From Bacteroidales bacterium UBA6828 (GTDB lineage Bacteria; Bacteroidota; Bacteroidia; Bacteroidales; Paludibacteraceae): a DNA stretch of 30,547 bases. Below, in pieces: positions 12,238 to 22,327 of the stretch (positions are counted from its first letter, which is position 1; each line of letters begins with the position of its first letter). A program made the position numbers and the translations under genes. The stretch covers positions 24,863-55,409 of the forward strand of contig DKEG01000061.1 in NCBI GenBank assembly GCA_002452095.1, given 5' to 3'. The notes below the pieces were generated by a model, which was not told the origin of the DNA, made no database searches, and saw nothing but the letters and a program-made list of their open reading frames with translations.

Positions 12238-13716
12238 ATGAAAAAACTTTATCTTCTTTTTGGTGCAGCCATGCTCTCATGCAGTATGATGGCTGCCACG
12301 TTGGACACCATTCAAGTGAATGGAGTGTACTATCAGTTGAACGAAGAAACGCAGACCGCTGCGGTGATTCCTGCCACTACGCCGTATGAACAGGAGACTA
12401 TAGTCGTCCCTGTGTCGGTAAGCAAAGACGAGAAATCGTATGATGTGACAAGTATTGCAAAGGCTGCATTCCGGTATGCCCAATGCAAGTCCATTACTTT
12501 CGCAGAGGGTAGCAAGGTCACGGAAATCGGGCAGCAAGCATTCCAAAGTGCTATGAACTTGGAAGAGTTGGCTCTGCCTGAAGGCGTGAAACATTTGCAA
12601 TTGACGGCAATACATGGTATTGGCAGTTATGCCGGAATGAAACTGCACAAACTTACCTTGCCTTCCACGATGGATACCTTGGATGTGATGTCGTTGCAGG
12701 TTGCCAATCTGGATACGCTGATTTGCAATGCCGTAATGCCTCCGCATTGTGCGCTGACCACGGGTAGAATACTAAAACCATGTTTGCCGTTCACCTCAAA
12801 CAACTCGCCCGTATTTGTGCCGCGGAATACGAAAGTGATTGTACCTGCAGGCAGTGAGAAATACTACCGTGCAGAGGCTGGATGGGACTATTTCGACTGC
12901 TTTGCTGCAGGTGCAACGGACACTCTGCGTGTCGGCAACCTGTACTACACAATCCACAATGACAGTGCATCTGTGATGTCTGATTTAACAGGCAACAAGT
13001 ATGGTACGTTGGCTTCTGTGGTCATTCCTGCACAAATTGCCAAGACAATATGCACCATTGGCGTGACAGCAACTATTACGCAAAAAGCATTGTCAGTAGT
13101 GGCATTGGGCAGGGCTGCATTTAGAAATAACACAACCATTCGGTCGGTATCATTTGCCGCACCAAGCCATATCCAAACTCTCGGAATGCAATCTATGCAA
13201 AATATGGAGGGTATGACGGGAACATTAGAATTGCCGGAAGGCTTGAAACTGATTGATATGACGGCTATCTATAGCGATGCCAAAGGGGGTAAAATGCCAG
13301 TCAAGAAACTGATATTGCCTTCTACTTTGGATAGCCTTAGTGTGATGTCGGTAGTGCTGGACGAGTTGGAGACCCTTGAGTTTCGTGGCGTAGTGGCTCC
13401 CAAATGCCAAGTGCGTGTTACCACCACCCAAACGCAAATCCCATGGGTGGTTAATATGACCAACAAATTCCCGACACCGAAGAATGTGCAAATCATTATT
13501 CCTGACGGCTCATACGATTCGTATAAGAACCAAGCGGGTATTGGCGACTATTTCGATTATTTTCACAAAGAGACGACCGGCATTGAAGATGTCGCCAATG
13601 GTATTCACACTGCCAATAGCGGCATTTACAATGTATTGGGTGCATATATCGGAACAGACGAAAGCAATCTGCCTCGCGGTTTGTATATCATCAATGGTAA
13701 GAAAGTGATTAAATAA
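12238..13716 (+). CDS. BspA-like leucine-rich repeat surface protein with sorting tail
   Basis: A 492-residue protein. ATG at 12238 begins a signal peptide (MKKLYLLFGAAMLSCSMMAA). The body contains LRR_5/BspA-type repeats such as SITFAEGSKVTEIGQQAF and LEELALPEGVKHL. It falls into two homologous halves of about 210 residues each (about 22-223 and 228-440). Each half runs from a VYYQLN or LYYTIH strand through LPEG..L..TAI, LPSTMDTLDVMS or LPSTLDSLSVMS and IVPAGS or IIPDGS to YFDCF or YFDYF. The C-terminus (GIYNVLGAYIG, then LPRGLYIINGKKVIK) is the Bacteroidales short sorting-tail type, so surface attachment or secretion is likely. BspA proteins of this order bind host or matrix proteins, but the ligand here is unknown. 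The upstream in-frame ATG-like start is rejected because it precedes the promoter. Confidence 0.82.
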   Translation: MKKLYLLFGAAMLSCSMMAATLDTIQVNGVYYQLNEETQTAAVIPATTPYEQETIVVPVSVSKDEKSYDVTSIAKAAFRYAQCKSITFAEGSKVTEIGQQAFQSAMNLEELALPEGVKHLQLTAIHGIGSYAGMKLHKLTLPSTMDTLDVMSLQVANLDTLICNAVMPPHCALTTGRILKPCLPFTSNNSPVFVPRNTKVIVPAGSEKYYRAEAGWDYFDCFAAGATDTLRVGNLYYTIHNDSASVMSDLTGNKYGTLASVVIPAQIAKTICTIGVTATITQKALSVVALGRAAFRNNTTIRSVSFAAPSHIQTLGMQSMQNMEGMTGTLELPEGLKLIDMTAIYSDAKGGKMPVKKLILPSTLDSLSVMSVVLDELETLEFRGVVAPKCQVRVTTTQTQIPWVVNMTNKFPTPKNVQIIIPDGSYDSYKNQAGIGDYFDYFHKETTGIEDVANGIHTANSGIYNVLGAYIGTDESNLPRGLYIINGKKVIK

Positions 13717-13828
13717 GTAATCTAAGGACAATCGCATCGGAATAAGTCATAATTAGTGTGATTTAGGAAGAAAGAGGATGTCTAATAAGTAAAAAAGAAA
13801 GCCTATTCTTCAGAAAAAGATTGCTCTT

Positions 13829-13849
13829 GACGACGCGATCCGCGTCGTC
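13829..13849. other. Perfect 9-bp hairpin with 3-nt loop
   Basis: GACGACGCG/CGCGTCGTC around ATC. It lies in the convergent gap next to the main terminator and belongs to the class of compact hairpins with 3-4 nt loops seen in several gaps of the window. Confidence 0.7.
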
Positions 13850-13858
13850 TCCCACCAA

Positions 13859-13897
13859 AATAAGAGGCTGCCTATACTTGTTAGACAGCCTCTTATT
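13859..13897. terminator. Bidirectional terminator between the BspA-like gene and rpoC
   Basis: A perfect 12-bp stem (13859-13870 with 13886-13897, AATAAGAGGCTG/CAGCCTCTTATT) with a 15-nt loop. It is placed between convergent transcripts, with T/A-rich arms on both sides. Confidence 0.85.
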
Positions 13898-13930
13898 GAG
13901 ATATAGGCTTTCAGGGATTGCCTGAAACTA

Positions 13931-13954
13931 TTTTTACGTTTTTACATTTTTACC
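13931..13954. repeat. Three tandem 8-bp units TTTTTACN
   Basis: TTTTTACG, TTTTTACA and TTTTTACC follow each other immediately downstream of the rpoC stop, inside a hairpin whose arms are GCCTGAAA (near 13920) and TTTCAGGC (near 13957). Confidence 0.7.
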
Positions 13955-13964
13955 TTTTCAGGCT

Positions 13965-16900
13965 TTAGGCTTCGTCCTCGTCGGTCGTGCCGTTGAGGGC
14001 ATTGTCGGCAGCCGCGCGAGCGGCTTGGAGAGCCGCATATTCCTCGCGGTTGTGCACCACAATCTTGGCGAACTCGCGGAGACCCGTACCTGCAGGAATC
14101 AAGTTACCGCAGATAACGTTCTCTTTCATACCCTCGAGGTAGTCCACTTTGCCCTGGACAGCCGCCTCATTGAGCACCTTGGTGGTCTCCTGGAAGGAAG
14201 CGGCAGACATAAAGGACTTGGTACCGAGAGCCGCACGCGTGATACCTTGCAGGATCTGCTTAGCCGTAGCGCAGGTTGCCTCACGTGCCTCAACAAGTTT
14301 CTTGTCGCGACGACGCAGACTGGAGTTCTCGTCGTGGAGACGGCGCGGGGTAACGATCTGACCGGCATGGAGCACTTCGCTGTCGCCTGCATCGGTAACC
14401 ACTTTTTTGCCCCAGATACGGTCGTTCTCGTCCATAAAGTCCATCTTGTCAACCATCTGTCCCTCAAGGAAGCGGGTATCACCGGCATCGAGGATCTCGA
14501 CCTTGCGCATCATCTGGCGAACGATGATCTCGAAGTGCTTATCGTTGATCTCCACACCCTGCATACGATAGACAGACTGTGCCTCGTTGACGATATAGTC
14601 CTGCACGGCGGTAGGACCCTGGATAGCGAGGATGTCGTCGGGGGTGATAGCACCATCGGAGAGAGGTACACCGGCACGGACATAGTCGCCCTCCTGCACA
14701 AGGATCTGCTTGGACAGCGGCACGAGGTATGCTTTCTGCTCACCGAGTTTGGAAGTAACGAAGAGTTCGCGGTTACCACGTTTGATCTTACCAAAGGAAA
14801 CCTCGCCATCGATCTCCGCCACGATAGCCGGGTTGGACGGGTTACGTGCTTCGAAGAGTTCGGTAACACGGGGGAGACCACCGGTGATATCGCCTGCGGA
14901 ACCCATGACACGCGCCATAGTGAACAACAGGTCGCCCGCTTTCACCTCTGCGCCATCGGCGTGAACGAGGCTTGCCTTAACAGGCAGGTTGTAGGTACGG
15001 AGCACATTGCCTGCAGCATCAAGGATATGTGCGGAAGGCATCTTGGTCTTGTCCTTGGTATCGGTAATAGACACCTCTTTCTTACCCGTCTGCTCATCGA
15101 CTTCGGTCTGAGCGGTTACGCCCTCGATAACATCTTCGTACCGGATGCGACCGTCCTGCTCGATAACGAGAGAAGCCTTGTAGGGATCCCACTCGCAGAT
15201 GACGGTACCCTTGTCGTATTTCTGACCGGGGGTAACGAACAACTTGGAAGCGTAGGGGATATTGAAGGTAGCGAGTACGACACCCGTTTTCTCGTCTTTG
15301 AGGTGCATCTCATTGAGACGGCTGACCACGATGACATCACCCGCTTCGGTAGTAATGGTACGGAGATCTTCGATCTCGATGATTCCCTCACGCGGTATAG
15401 TATAGGTATTCTGGGTAGCGGCATTGCCTGCGACACCACCCGAGTGGAAAGTACGGAGGGTCAACTGAGTACCCGGTTCACCGATAGCCTGTGCGGCGAT
15501 GACGCCGACCGCCTCACCTTTCTGCACCATCTTACGCGAAGCCAAGTTACGACCATAACACTTAGCGCAGACCCCATGTTTGGACTCGCAAGTGAGTACG
15601 GAACGTATCTCAACTTCCTCAATACCGGCCGCCTCGATAGCCTCGCAAGCCGCCTCACGGATCTCCTCGCCTGCGGCAACGATAAGGTTACCATCCAGGT
15701 CGTGTATGTCGTGTACGCTGACACGACCGAGAATACGCTGGGTAAGGGTAGCGACAACAACATCGTTCTGCTTGATAGCGCGGGCGGTAAGACCACGGAG
15801 CGTACCACAGTCTTCCTCGTTGATGATGACATCGTGCGAGACATCAACCAGACGACGGGTCAGATAACCGGCATCGGCTGTCTTAAGCGCGGTATCGGCA
15901 AGACCCTTACGCGCACCGTGGGTAGAGATAAAGTACTCCAACACGGACATTCCCTCTTTGAAGTTAGCGAGGACAGGGTTTTCGATAGTCTGACGCGAGT
16001 CGGTAGAACCCGCTTTCTGCGGCTTTGCCATAAGTCCGCGGACACCTGCCAACTGCTTAATCTGCTGTTTGTTACCACGGGCACCCGAGTCCATCATCAT
16101 ATATACGGAGTTGAAACCTTGGTCAGCCTCCTGCATGTGTTTCATCAGGATGTCGGTAACCTCGGTATCGACTTTGTTCCATGCAGCGATGACGTTGTTG
16201 TAACGCTCATCGTCGCCCATCTCACCGAAGTTGTACATCTCGGTGATGTTCTCTACCTCCTGCTGACCGCGAGCGATGATACCTGCTTTCTCCTTAGGGA
16301 TAAGAATATCGTTGAGGTTGAAGGACAGACCACCACGGAAAGCCTTGTAGTAGCCAAGGTTCTTGATGTCGTCGAGGAACTGAGCCGTACGCGCCACACC
16401 GCAGGTCTTGATGACCTTGGCGATAATAGACTTAACAGCTCCTTTCTTCATTACCACGTTTTGGAAACCGACAGCAGCAGGAACGTACTGATTAACCATA
16501 ACACGTCCCGGAGTGGTCTCGATAATATGGTTGACGTACTCGCCATCGACGATGTCGTTGATACGCACTTTGACTTTGGCGTGGATGTCCACACGTCCTT
16601 CGTTGAGTGCGACAGTGCACTCCTCGGGCGAATAGAACGTAAGTCCCTCTCCCTTGACGCCGGAACGCTCTTTGGTGATATAGTACAGACCGAGAATCAT
16701 ATCCTGCGAAGGCACGGTAATAGGGTTACCATTAGCAGGATCGAGGATATTGTGCGAGCCGAGCATAAGGAGTTGCGCCTCGAGGATTGCCTCGTTGGAG
16801 AGAGGCAAGTGGACAGCCATCTGGTCGCCATCGAAGTCGGCGTTGAAGCCGGCGCAAGCGAGCGGGTGCAACTGGATAGCCTTACCCTCGATCATCCTAG

Positions 16901-18287
16901 GCTGGAAAGCCAATATACCATGACGGTGCAAGGTCGGCGCACGGTTGAGCAGAACGGGGTGTCCCTCCATAACATGCTCCAGGATCTCGTAGATAACCGG
17001 TTCGCGGCGATCGATAATTTTCTTCGCCGATTTAACGGTTTTGACGATACCACGCTCAATGAGTTTGCGGATGATAAACGGTTTATAGAGTTCGGCAGCC
17101 ATCTCTTTAGGCAGACCGCACTCGTGCATCTTCAACTCAGGACCCACGACGATAACCGAGCGGGCAGAATAGTCCACACGTTTACCGAGCAGGTTCTGAC
17201 GGAAACGACCTTGTTTACCCTTGAGGGAGTCGGAAAGCGACTTCAAAGGACGGTTGGCTTCCGATTTGATAGCCGTAGTCTTACGCGAGTTGTCGAAAAG
17301 CGAATCAACAGCCTCCTGAAGCATACGTTTCTCATTGCGGAGGATGACATCCGGAGCCTTGATCTCGATAAGACGTTTGAGCCGGTTGTTACGAATGATA
17401 ACACGGCGATAGAGGTCGTTGAGGTCGGATGTAGCGAAACGACCACCATCCAGCGGTACGAGAGGACGCAACTCAGGAGGTGTAACAGGGATAACCTGCA
17501 GAATCATCCACTCCGGACGGTTCTTACCCTTGGAAGCGCGGAACGATTCCACAACTTGCAGACGCTTCAGAGCCTCCTGCTTACGCTGAACAGAGGTAGA
17601 AGTACTTGCCATATCGCGGAGTTGGTAACTCAACGTATCAAGGTCGATATTGCAAAGCAGATCATAGATAGCGTCGGCTCCCATCTTGGCGATGAACTTG
17701 TCGGGATCGCTATCATCCAACGTATCATTATTATCGGGTAGGATATCAAGGATCTGTGCGTATTGCTCTTCGTCAAGGAGCATACGATCCTCGATAGGCA
17801 GACGATTTTTGTCGTCTTTGTTTTTCTCGCCAATCTCCTGACCTGCCAAAGCACCCGCTTTGACGACGATATACTTCTCGTAGTAGATGATAGAATCCAA
17901 TTTTTTGGTAGGGATACCCAACAACGCCGCCATCTTGCTCGGCAGCGAACGGAGATACCAGATATGAGCCACAGGAACAACCAGTTTGATATGTCCCATA
18001 CGCTCACGACGCACTTTCTTCTCAGTAACCTCGACACCGCAACGCTCGCAGACGATACCCTTGTAGCGGATACGTTTGTACTTACCGCAATGGCACTCAT
18101 AATCCTTGGTAGGACCGAAGATGCGCTCGCAGAACAGACCGTCGCGCTCCGGTTTGTAGGTACGGTAGTTGATGGTTTCGGGTTTGAGCACCTCGCCGCT
18201 AGAGAGTTGCATAATCTCGTCGGGCGAAGCCAAACCAATAGAAATCTTGGTAAAACCGTTTTTCTTATTATCTTGTTTAAAAGCCAT
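13965..18287 (-). CDS. rpoC: DNA-directed RNA polymerase subunit beta'
   Basis: A 1440-residue protein of full length for Bacteroidota. It forms the catalytic clamp of RNA polymerase together with RpoB. The first zinc site is C65, C67, C80 and C83 (C-x-C-x12-C-x2-C). The active-site motif NADFDGDQM occupies 482-490, with Mg-binding D484, D486 and D488. The second zinc region (CESKHGVCAKCYG) is near residue 895. The start at 18287 follows rpoB by 12 nt, so the two are co-transcribed. An uninterrupted 1238-codon frame exists on the opposite strand and is treated as a by-product of codon bias. Confidence 0.98.
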   Translation of the reverse strand: MAFKQDNKKNGFTKISIGLASPDEIMQLSSGEVLKPETINYRTYKPERDGLFCERIFGPTKDYECHCGKYKRIRYKGIVCERCGVEVTEKKVRRERMGHIKLVVPVAHIWYLRSLPSKMAALLGIPTKKLDSIIYYEKYIVVKAGALAGQEIGEKNKDDKNRLPIEDRMLLDEEQYAQILDILPDNNDTLDDSDPDKFIAKMGADAIYDLLCNIDLDTLSYQLRDMASTSTSVQRKQEALKRLQVVESFRASKGKNRPEWMILQVIPVTPPELRPLVPLDGGRFATSDLNDLYRRVIIRNNRLKRLIEIKAPDVILRNEKRMLQEAVDSLFDNSRKTTAIKSEANRPLKSLSDSLKGKQGRFRQNLLGKRVDYSARSVIVVGPELKMHECGLPKEMAAELYKPFIIRKLIERGIVKTVKSAKKIIDRREPVIYEILEHVMEGHPVLLNRAPTLHRHGILAFQPRMIEGKAIQLHPLACAGFNADFDGDQMAVHLPLSNEAILEAQLLMLGSHNILDPANGNPITVPSQDMILGLYYITKERSGVKGEGLTFYSPEECTVALNEGRVDIHAKVKVRINDIVDGEYVNHIIETTPGRVMVNQYVPAAVGFQNVVMKKGAVKSIIAKVIKTCGVARTAQFLDDIKNLGYYKAFRGGLSFNLNDILIPKEKAGIIARGQQEVENITEMYNFGEMGDDERYNNVIAAWNKVDTEVTDILMKHMQEADQGFNSVYMMMDSGARGNKQQIKQLAGVRGLMAKPQKAGSTDSRQTIENPVLANFKEGMSVLEYFISTHGARKGLADTALKTADAGYLTRRLVDVSHDVIINEEDCGTLRGLTARAIKQNDVVVATLTQRILGRVSVHDIHDLDGNLIVAAGEEIREAACEAIEAAGIEEVEIRSVLTCESKHGVCAKCYGRNLASRKMVQKGEAVGVIAAQAIGEPGTQLTLRTFHSGGVAGNAATQNTYTIPREGIIEIEDLRTITTEAGDVIVVSRLNEMHLKDEKTGVVLATFNIPYASKLFVTPGQKYDKGTVICEWDPYKASLVIEQDGRIRYEDVIEGVTAQTEVDEQTGKKEVSITDTKDKTKMPSAHILDAAGNVLRTYNLPVKASLVHADGAEVKAGDLLFTMARVMGSAGDITGGLPRVTELFEARNPSNPAIVAEIDGEVSFGKIKRGNRELFVTSKLGEQKAYLVPLSKQILVQEGDYVRAGVPLSDGAITPDDILAIQGPTAVQDYIVNEAQSVYRMQGVEINDKHFEIIVRQMMRKVEILDAGDTRFLEGQMVDKMDFMDENDRIWGKKVVTDAGDSEVLHAGQIVTPRRLHDENSSLRRRDKKLVEAREATCATAKQILQGITRAALGTKSFMSAASFQETTKVLNEAAVQGKVDYLEGMKENVICGNLIPAGTGLREFAKIVVHNREEYAALQAARAAADNALNGTTDEDEA

Positions 18288-18299
18288 AATCGTGATAAA

Positions 18300-21200
18300 T
18301 TATTCCATTGTGATTGAAAGTGCCAAACCTTGCAACTCGTGCAGAAGGACGTTGAGCGACTCGGGCAGCCCCGGTGTCGGGAACGGCTCGCCCTTAACGA
18401 TTGCCTCGTAGGTACGCGCACGACCGGTAACGTCATCGGACTTAACGGTAAGGATTTCCTGAAGGGTATGAGCAGCACCGTGTGCCTCCAATGCCCAAAC
18501 CTCCATCTCACCGAAACGCTGACCACCGAACTGAGCTTTACCACCAAGAGGCTGTTGCGTAATAAGGCTGTACGGACCGATAGAACGTGCGTGCATTTTG
18601 TCGTCAACCATGTGTCCCAACTTCATAAAGTAGGTAACACCGACGGTAGCCATCTGATCGAACGGTTCGCCGGACTCACCATCATAGAGTTGCGTCTTAC
18701 CGGCACGCGGCAGACCTGCCTTGTCCGTCCACTCGTCAAGTTGCTCCAACGAGCAACCGTCGAAGATAGGTGTAGAGAACTTAACGCCCAGTTCCTGACC
18801 AGCCCAACCGAGGACAGCCTCGAAGATCTGACCGATATTCATACGCGAAGGCACACCCATCGGGTTGAGGACAATGTCCACGGGCGTTCCGTCTGCGAGG
18901 AACGGCATATCCTCCATACGAACAATCTTGCTGACGATACCCTTGTTGCCGTGACGACCTGCCATCTTATCACCGACGCGGATTTTACGGCTCTTGGCAA
19001 TATAAACCTTTGCCATTTGGATAATACCATTAGGCAGTTCGTCGCCGATAGTAAGGTTGAACTTGCGACGTTTGAGTTCGGCATCCATCTCCTTATACTT
19101 GGCGATATAGTTCATAATACACTGTGCAGCCAAAGCGTTCTTGTGCTCATCGGAAGTCCACCCTTCGAGCATAACCGACTGGAAGTCAAGCATACCAAGA
19201 CGCTCTTTGGTAAAACGCTGTCCCTTGGAGATGAGTTCGGTACCGACCGTATCCTTAACGGAGATAGCCGTCTTATTCTCCAAAATCTTCACAAGTTTGC
19301 TAATGAGCAACTCGCGCAGCGCCTCCGCTTTCTCGTTGAACTCAGCATCCATCTTGGCAATAGCCTCCTTGTCCTCCATCTTTGCCTTACGGTCTTTGAT
19401 GGCACGGGTATAGAGTTTTTTGCCTACGATGACACCCTCCAGCGAAGGACTGGCTTTGAGAGAAGCATCCTTGACATCACCGGCTTTATCACCGAAGATA
19501 GCCTTTAGAAGTTTCTCCTCTGGAGACGGGTCGGTTTCGCCTTTCGGTGTAATCTTACCAACAATGATGTCGCCCGGTTGGATATGGGCACCGATACGAA
19601 TGATACCGTTTTCGTCCAAGTCCTTGGTGGCGTCCTCGCTGACATTAGGAATATCGGCGGTGAACTCCTCCATACCACGCTTGGTCTCGCGTACCTCGAG
19701 GAGTTGCTCCACCACATGAACAGAGGTGTACATATCCTCACGAACAATGCGCTCGCTGAGTACGATAGCATCCTCGTAGTTGTAACCTTTCCAAGGAATG
19801 TAAGCCACTTTGAGATTTTTACCGAGTGCCAACTCGCCGCCTTGGGTAGCATAGCCCTCGGTAAGGATTTGTCCCTTCTCCACACGGTCGCCCTTGCGGA
19901 CAATCGGATGAAGGTCGATAGTGGTATTCTGGTTGGTCTTTTCAAATTTCGGCAGTTTATACTCTTTCTCGGCAGGCTCAAACGAAATGAACTCCTCCTC
20001 TTCGGTACGGTCATACTGAATACGGATCACGTCGGCATCCACGTAGGTAACCAGACCTGCACCTTCAGCCTCTATCTGTGTACGACTATCCTTGACAAGT
20101 TGTTCCTCAATGCCGGTGCCGACAATAGGAGCTTCACTGGTAATCAAAGGTACTGCCTGCCGCATCATGTTCGATCCCATCAATGCACGGTGGGCATCGT
20201 CGTGCTCCAAGAACGGGATAAGGGCAGCAGCCACAGAAGCGATCTGACAAGGTGCTACATCCATCAAGTCCACTTTATCCGGTTCTACGACAGGGAAATC
20301 GGCACCGAGACGCGATTTAACCTTGTTGCGGACGAACTTACCATTCTTGTCCAAGGGAGCATTACCCTGCGCAACGATTTTCTCTTCTTCGTCTTCTGCA
20401 CTAAAGTACTGAATATGGCTGTTATCCAAATCGACCACACCATTCTCTGCCTTACGATACGGGGTCTCGATGAAACCAAGGTCGTTGATCTTGGCATAGA
20501 TACAGAGCGAGGAGATAAGACCGATATTCGGTCCCTCGGGGGTCTCGATAGGACAGAGACGACCATAGTGGGTGTAATGGACATCTCGCACCTCGAAACC
20601 GGCACGATCACGACTCAGACCACCGGGACCGAGGGCAGACATGCGACGCTTGTGGGTAATCTCCGCAAGCGGGTTCTGCTGATCCATAAACTGGCTCAAA
20701 GCATTGGTACCGAAATAGGAATTGATAATCGAAGAAATCGATTTTGCATTGATCAGGTCAGTCGGGGTAAATACCTCATTGTCGCGCACGTTCATACGTT
20801 CGCGCACAGTACGCGCCATACGCGCCAAACCTACACCAAACTGGTTGTAGAGTTGCTCGCCTACAGTACGGACACGACGGTTCGAGAGGTGGTCGATGTC
20901 GTCCACCTCGGCATTGGAGTTGATGAGTTCAACCAGATATTTAATAATCTCAATGATGTCCTCTTTGGTAAGCACACGTACATCATCGGGGATAGACATA
21001 TTCAATTTACGGTTGATACGATAACGACCTACCTCACCGAGGTCATACCGTTTCTGCGAGAAGAACAGGTTCTGGATCATCTCGCGAGCCGTAGCATCAT
21101 CGGCAGGCTCTGCATTACGCAACTGACGATAGATATAGAGAACAGCCTCTTTCTCGGTCTTGGCAGGGTCTTTCTGCAAAGTATTGAATATGATGGAGTA

Positions 21201-22112
21201 GTCGCTCTCACGGTTCTCGTTCTTATGGAGTAGTACAGATTTGCTGCCCGACTCCATAATGATATCAATCACCTCGGGAGTAAGTTCCGTTTCACGCTCC
21301 ACCACAATCTCGTTACGTTCGATAGACGAAACCTCACCTGTATCCTCATCCACAAAATCCTCCAAGGTAGGTTTCATTACATAACCTGCAAGACGGCGCC
21401 CGATGCACGCCTCGAGGGCAGCACGATTACATTTAACCTCTTCTGCCAAATCAAAGCAACTGAGGATGTCTTTGTCGGACTCGAAACCGATAGCACGGAG
21501 CAAAGTGGTAACCGGCAATTTCTTCTTACGATCGATGTAAGCATACATTACCTTGTTGATATCGGTAGCGAACTCAATCCACGAACCGCGGAATGGGATG
21601 ATACGTGCGGAGTAGAGTTTGGTGCCATTGGAATGCATCGATGTACCAAAGAACACACCCGGCGAACGGTGCAACTGACTAACGACAACGCGCTCGGCAC
21701 CATTGATGACGAATGTACCTTTTGGAGTCATATAAGGGATGGTACCCAAATAGACATCGGAAACCACTGTATCGAAATCCTCATGATCGGGATCCTCACA
21801 ACTCAAGCGGAGTTTTGCCTTAAGAGGCACGCAATAGGTCAAACCGCGTTTGATACACTCCTCAATAGAGTAGCGGGGAGGATCAATGCTATAATCCAAG
21901 AATGCAAGCGTAAAGGAGTTTCGGGTATCCTGAATAGGGAAATTTTCCTGAAACACCTTGTACAAGCCTTCGTTGCGACGTTGTTCCGGTGTGGAATCCA
22001 TCTGGAAAAAGTCGCGGAAAGACTTTAACTGAATCTCCAAGAAGTCAGGAAAGGGCATCTGCTTTTGCACACGCGAAAAGTTGACCCTTGGTTGTTTTAT
22101 AGTTGTAGCCAT
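18300..22112 (-). CDS. rpoB: DNA-directed RNA polymerase subunit beta
   Basis: A 1270-residue protein. The rifampicin-binding region (about residues 463-535) reads SQFMDQQNPLAEITHKRRMS followed by ALGPGG. The key positions (D516, H526 and S531 in E. coli numbering) are the susceptible forms. The C-terminal motifs that contact RpoC (GGKAQFGGQRFGEMEVWALE) are intact. It follows rplL with a 215-nt gap that carries a terminator-like hairpin, a place where ribosomal protein and polymerase levels can be set apart. Confidence 0.98.
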   Translation of the reverse strand: MATTIKQPRVNFSRVQKQMPFPDFLEIQLKSFRDFFQMDSTPEQRRNEGLYKVFQENFPIQDTRNSFTLAFLDYSIDPPRYSIEECIKRGLTYCVPLKAKLRLSCEDPDHEDFDTVVSDVYLGTIPYMTPKGTFVINGAERVVVSQLHRSPGVFFGTSMHSNGTKLYSARIIPFRGSWIEFATDINKVMYAYIDRKKKLPVTTLLRAIGFESDKDILSCFDLAEEVKCNRAALEACIGRRLAGYVMKPTLEDFVDEDTGEVSSIERNEIVVERETELTPEVIDIIMESGSKSVLLHKNENRESDYSIIFNTLQKDPAKTEKEAVLYIYRQLRNAEPADDATAREMIQNLFFSQKRYDLGEVGRYRINRKLNMSIPDDVRVLTKEDIIEIIKYLVELINSNAEVDDIDHLSNRRVRTVGEQLYNQFGVGLARMARTVRERMNVRDNEVFTPTDLINAKSISSIINSYFGTNALSQFMDQQNPLAEITHKRRMSALGPGGLSRDRAGFEVRDVHYTHYGRLCPIETPEGPNIGLISSLCIYAKINDLGFIETPYRKAENGVVDLDNSHIQYFSAEDEEEKIVAQGNAPLDKNGKFVRNKVKSRLGADFPVVEPDKVDLMDVAPCQIASVAAALIPFLEHDDAHRALMGSNMMRQAVPLITSEAPIVGTGIEEQLVKDSRTQIEAEGAGLVTYVDADVIRIQYDRTEEEEFISFEPAEKEYKLPKFEKTNQNTTIDLHPIVRKGDRVEKGQILTEGYATQGGELALGKNLKVAYIPWKGYNYEDAIVLSERIVREDMYTSVHVVEQLLEVRETKRGMEEFTADIPNVSEDATKDLDENGIIRIGAHIQPGDIIVGKITPKGETDPSPEEKLLKAIFGDKAGDVKDASLKASPSLEGVIVGKKLYTRAIKDRKAKMEDKEAIAKMDAEFNEKAEALRELLISKLVKILENKTAISVKDTVGTELISKGQRFTKERLGMLDFQSVMLEGWTSDEHKNALAAQCIMNYIAKYKEMDAELKRRKFNLTIGDELPNGIIQMAKVYIAKSRKIRVGDKMAGRHGNKGIVSKIVRMEDMPFLADGTPVDIVLNPMGVPSRMNIGQIFEAVLGWAGQELGVKFSTPIFDGCSLEQLDEWTDKAGLPRAGKTQLYDGESGEPFDQMATVGVTYFMKLGHMVDDKMHARSIGPYSLITQQPLGGKAQFGGQRFGEMEVWALEAHGAAHTLQEILTVKSDDVTGRARTYEAIVKGEPFPTPGLPESLNVLLHELQGLALSITME

Positions 22113-22275
22113 TTATTTTAGGATGGTTAGTTGTTATAGCAGGAAACAAACTGCTGGTAATGAGTTATTTAGAACTAAATAGATGATTTTGTACTTTATA
22201 TTTATTTTACCAAAACCGCGCAATAATTACCAAATATTCAGTTGTTTTTATAAGTCTGCTGTATTTAGAGAAAAA

Positions 22276-22304
22276 GGTTTAGACCCCTTTTCAGGGTCTA
22301 AACC
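22276..22304 (-). terminator. rplL-rpoB intergenic hairpin (attenuator-like)
   Basis: A perfect 11-bp stem (GGTTTAGACCC/GGGTCTAAACC; 22276-22286 with 22294-22304) with a 7-nt loop, followed on the minus strand by a T5 run. It is placed 24 nt after the rplL stop. In E. coli the same position holds a partial terminator that reduces rpoBC transcription relative to the ribosomal genes; a similar role is inferred here. Confidence 0.85.
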
Positions 22305-22327
22305 TATTGCCACGGAGTGGTGGGTTA

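Noticed and set aside
14025..17741. A 1238-codon open frame on the plus strand, opposite rpoC
   Set aside because: It lies entirely inside rpoC. Its predicted product has no family features, and such antisense frames arise from codon bias.
19578..21233. A 551-codon plus-strand frame opposite rpoB
   Set aside because: It is nested in a certain gene and has no recognisable protein features.
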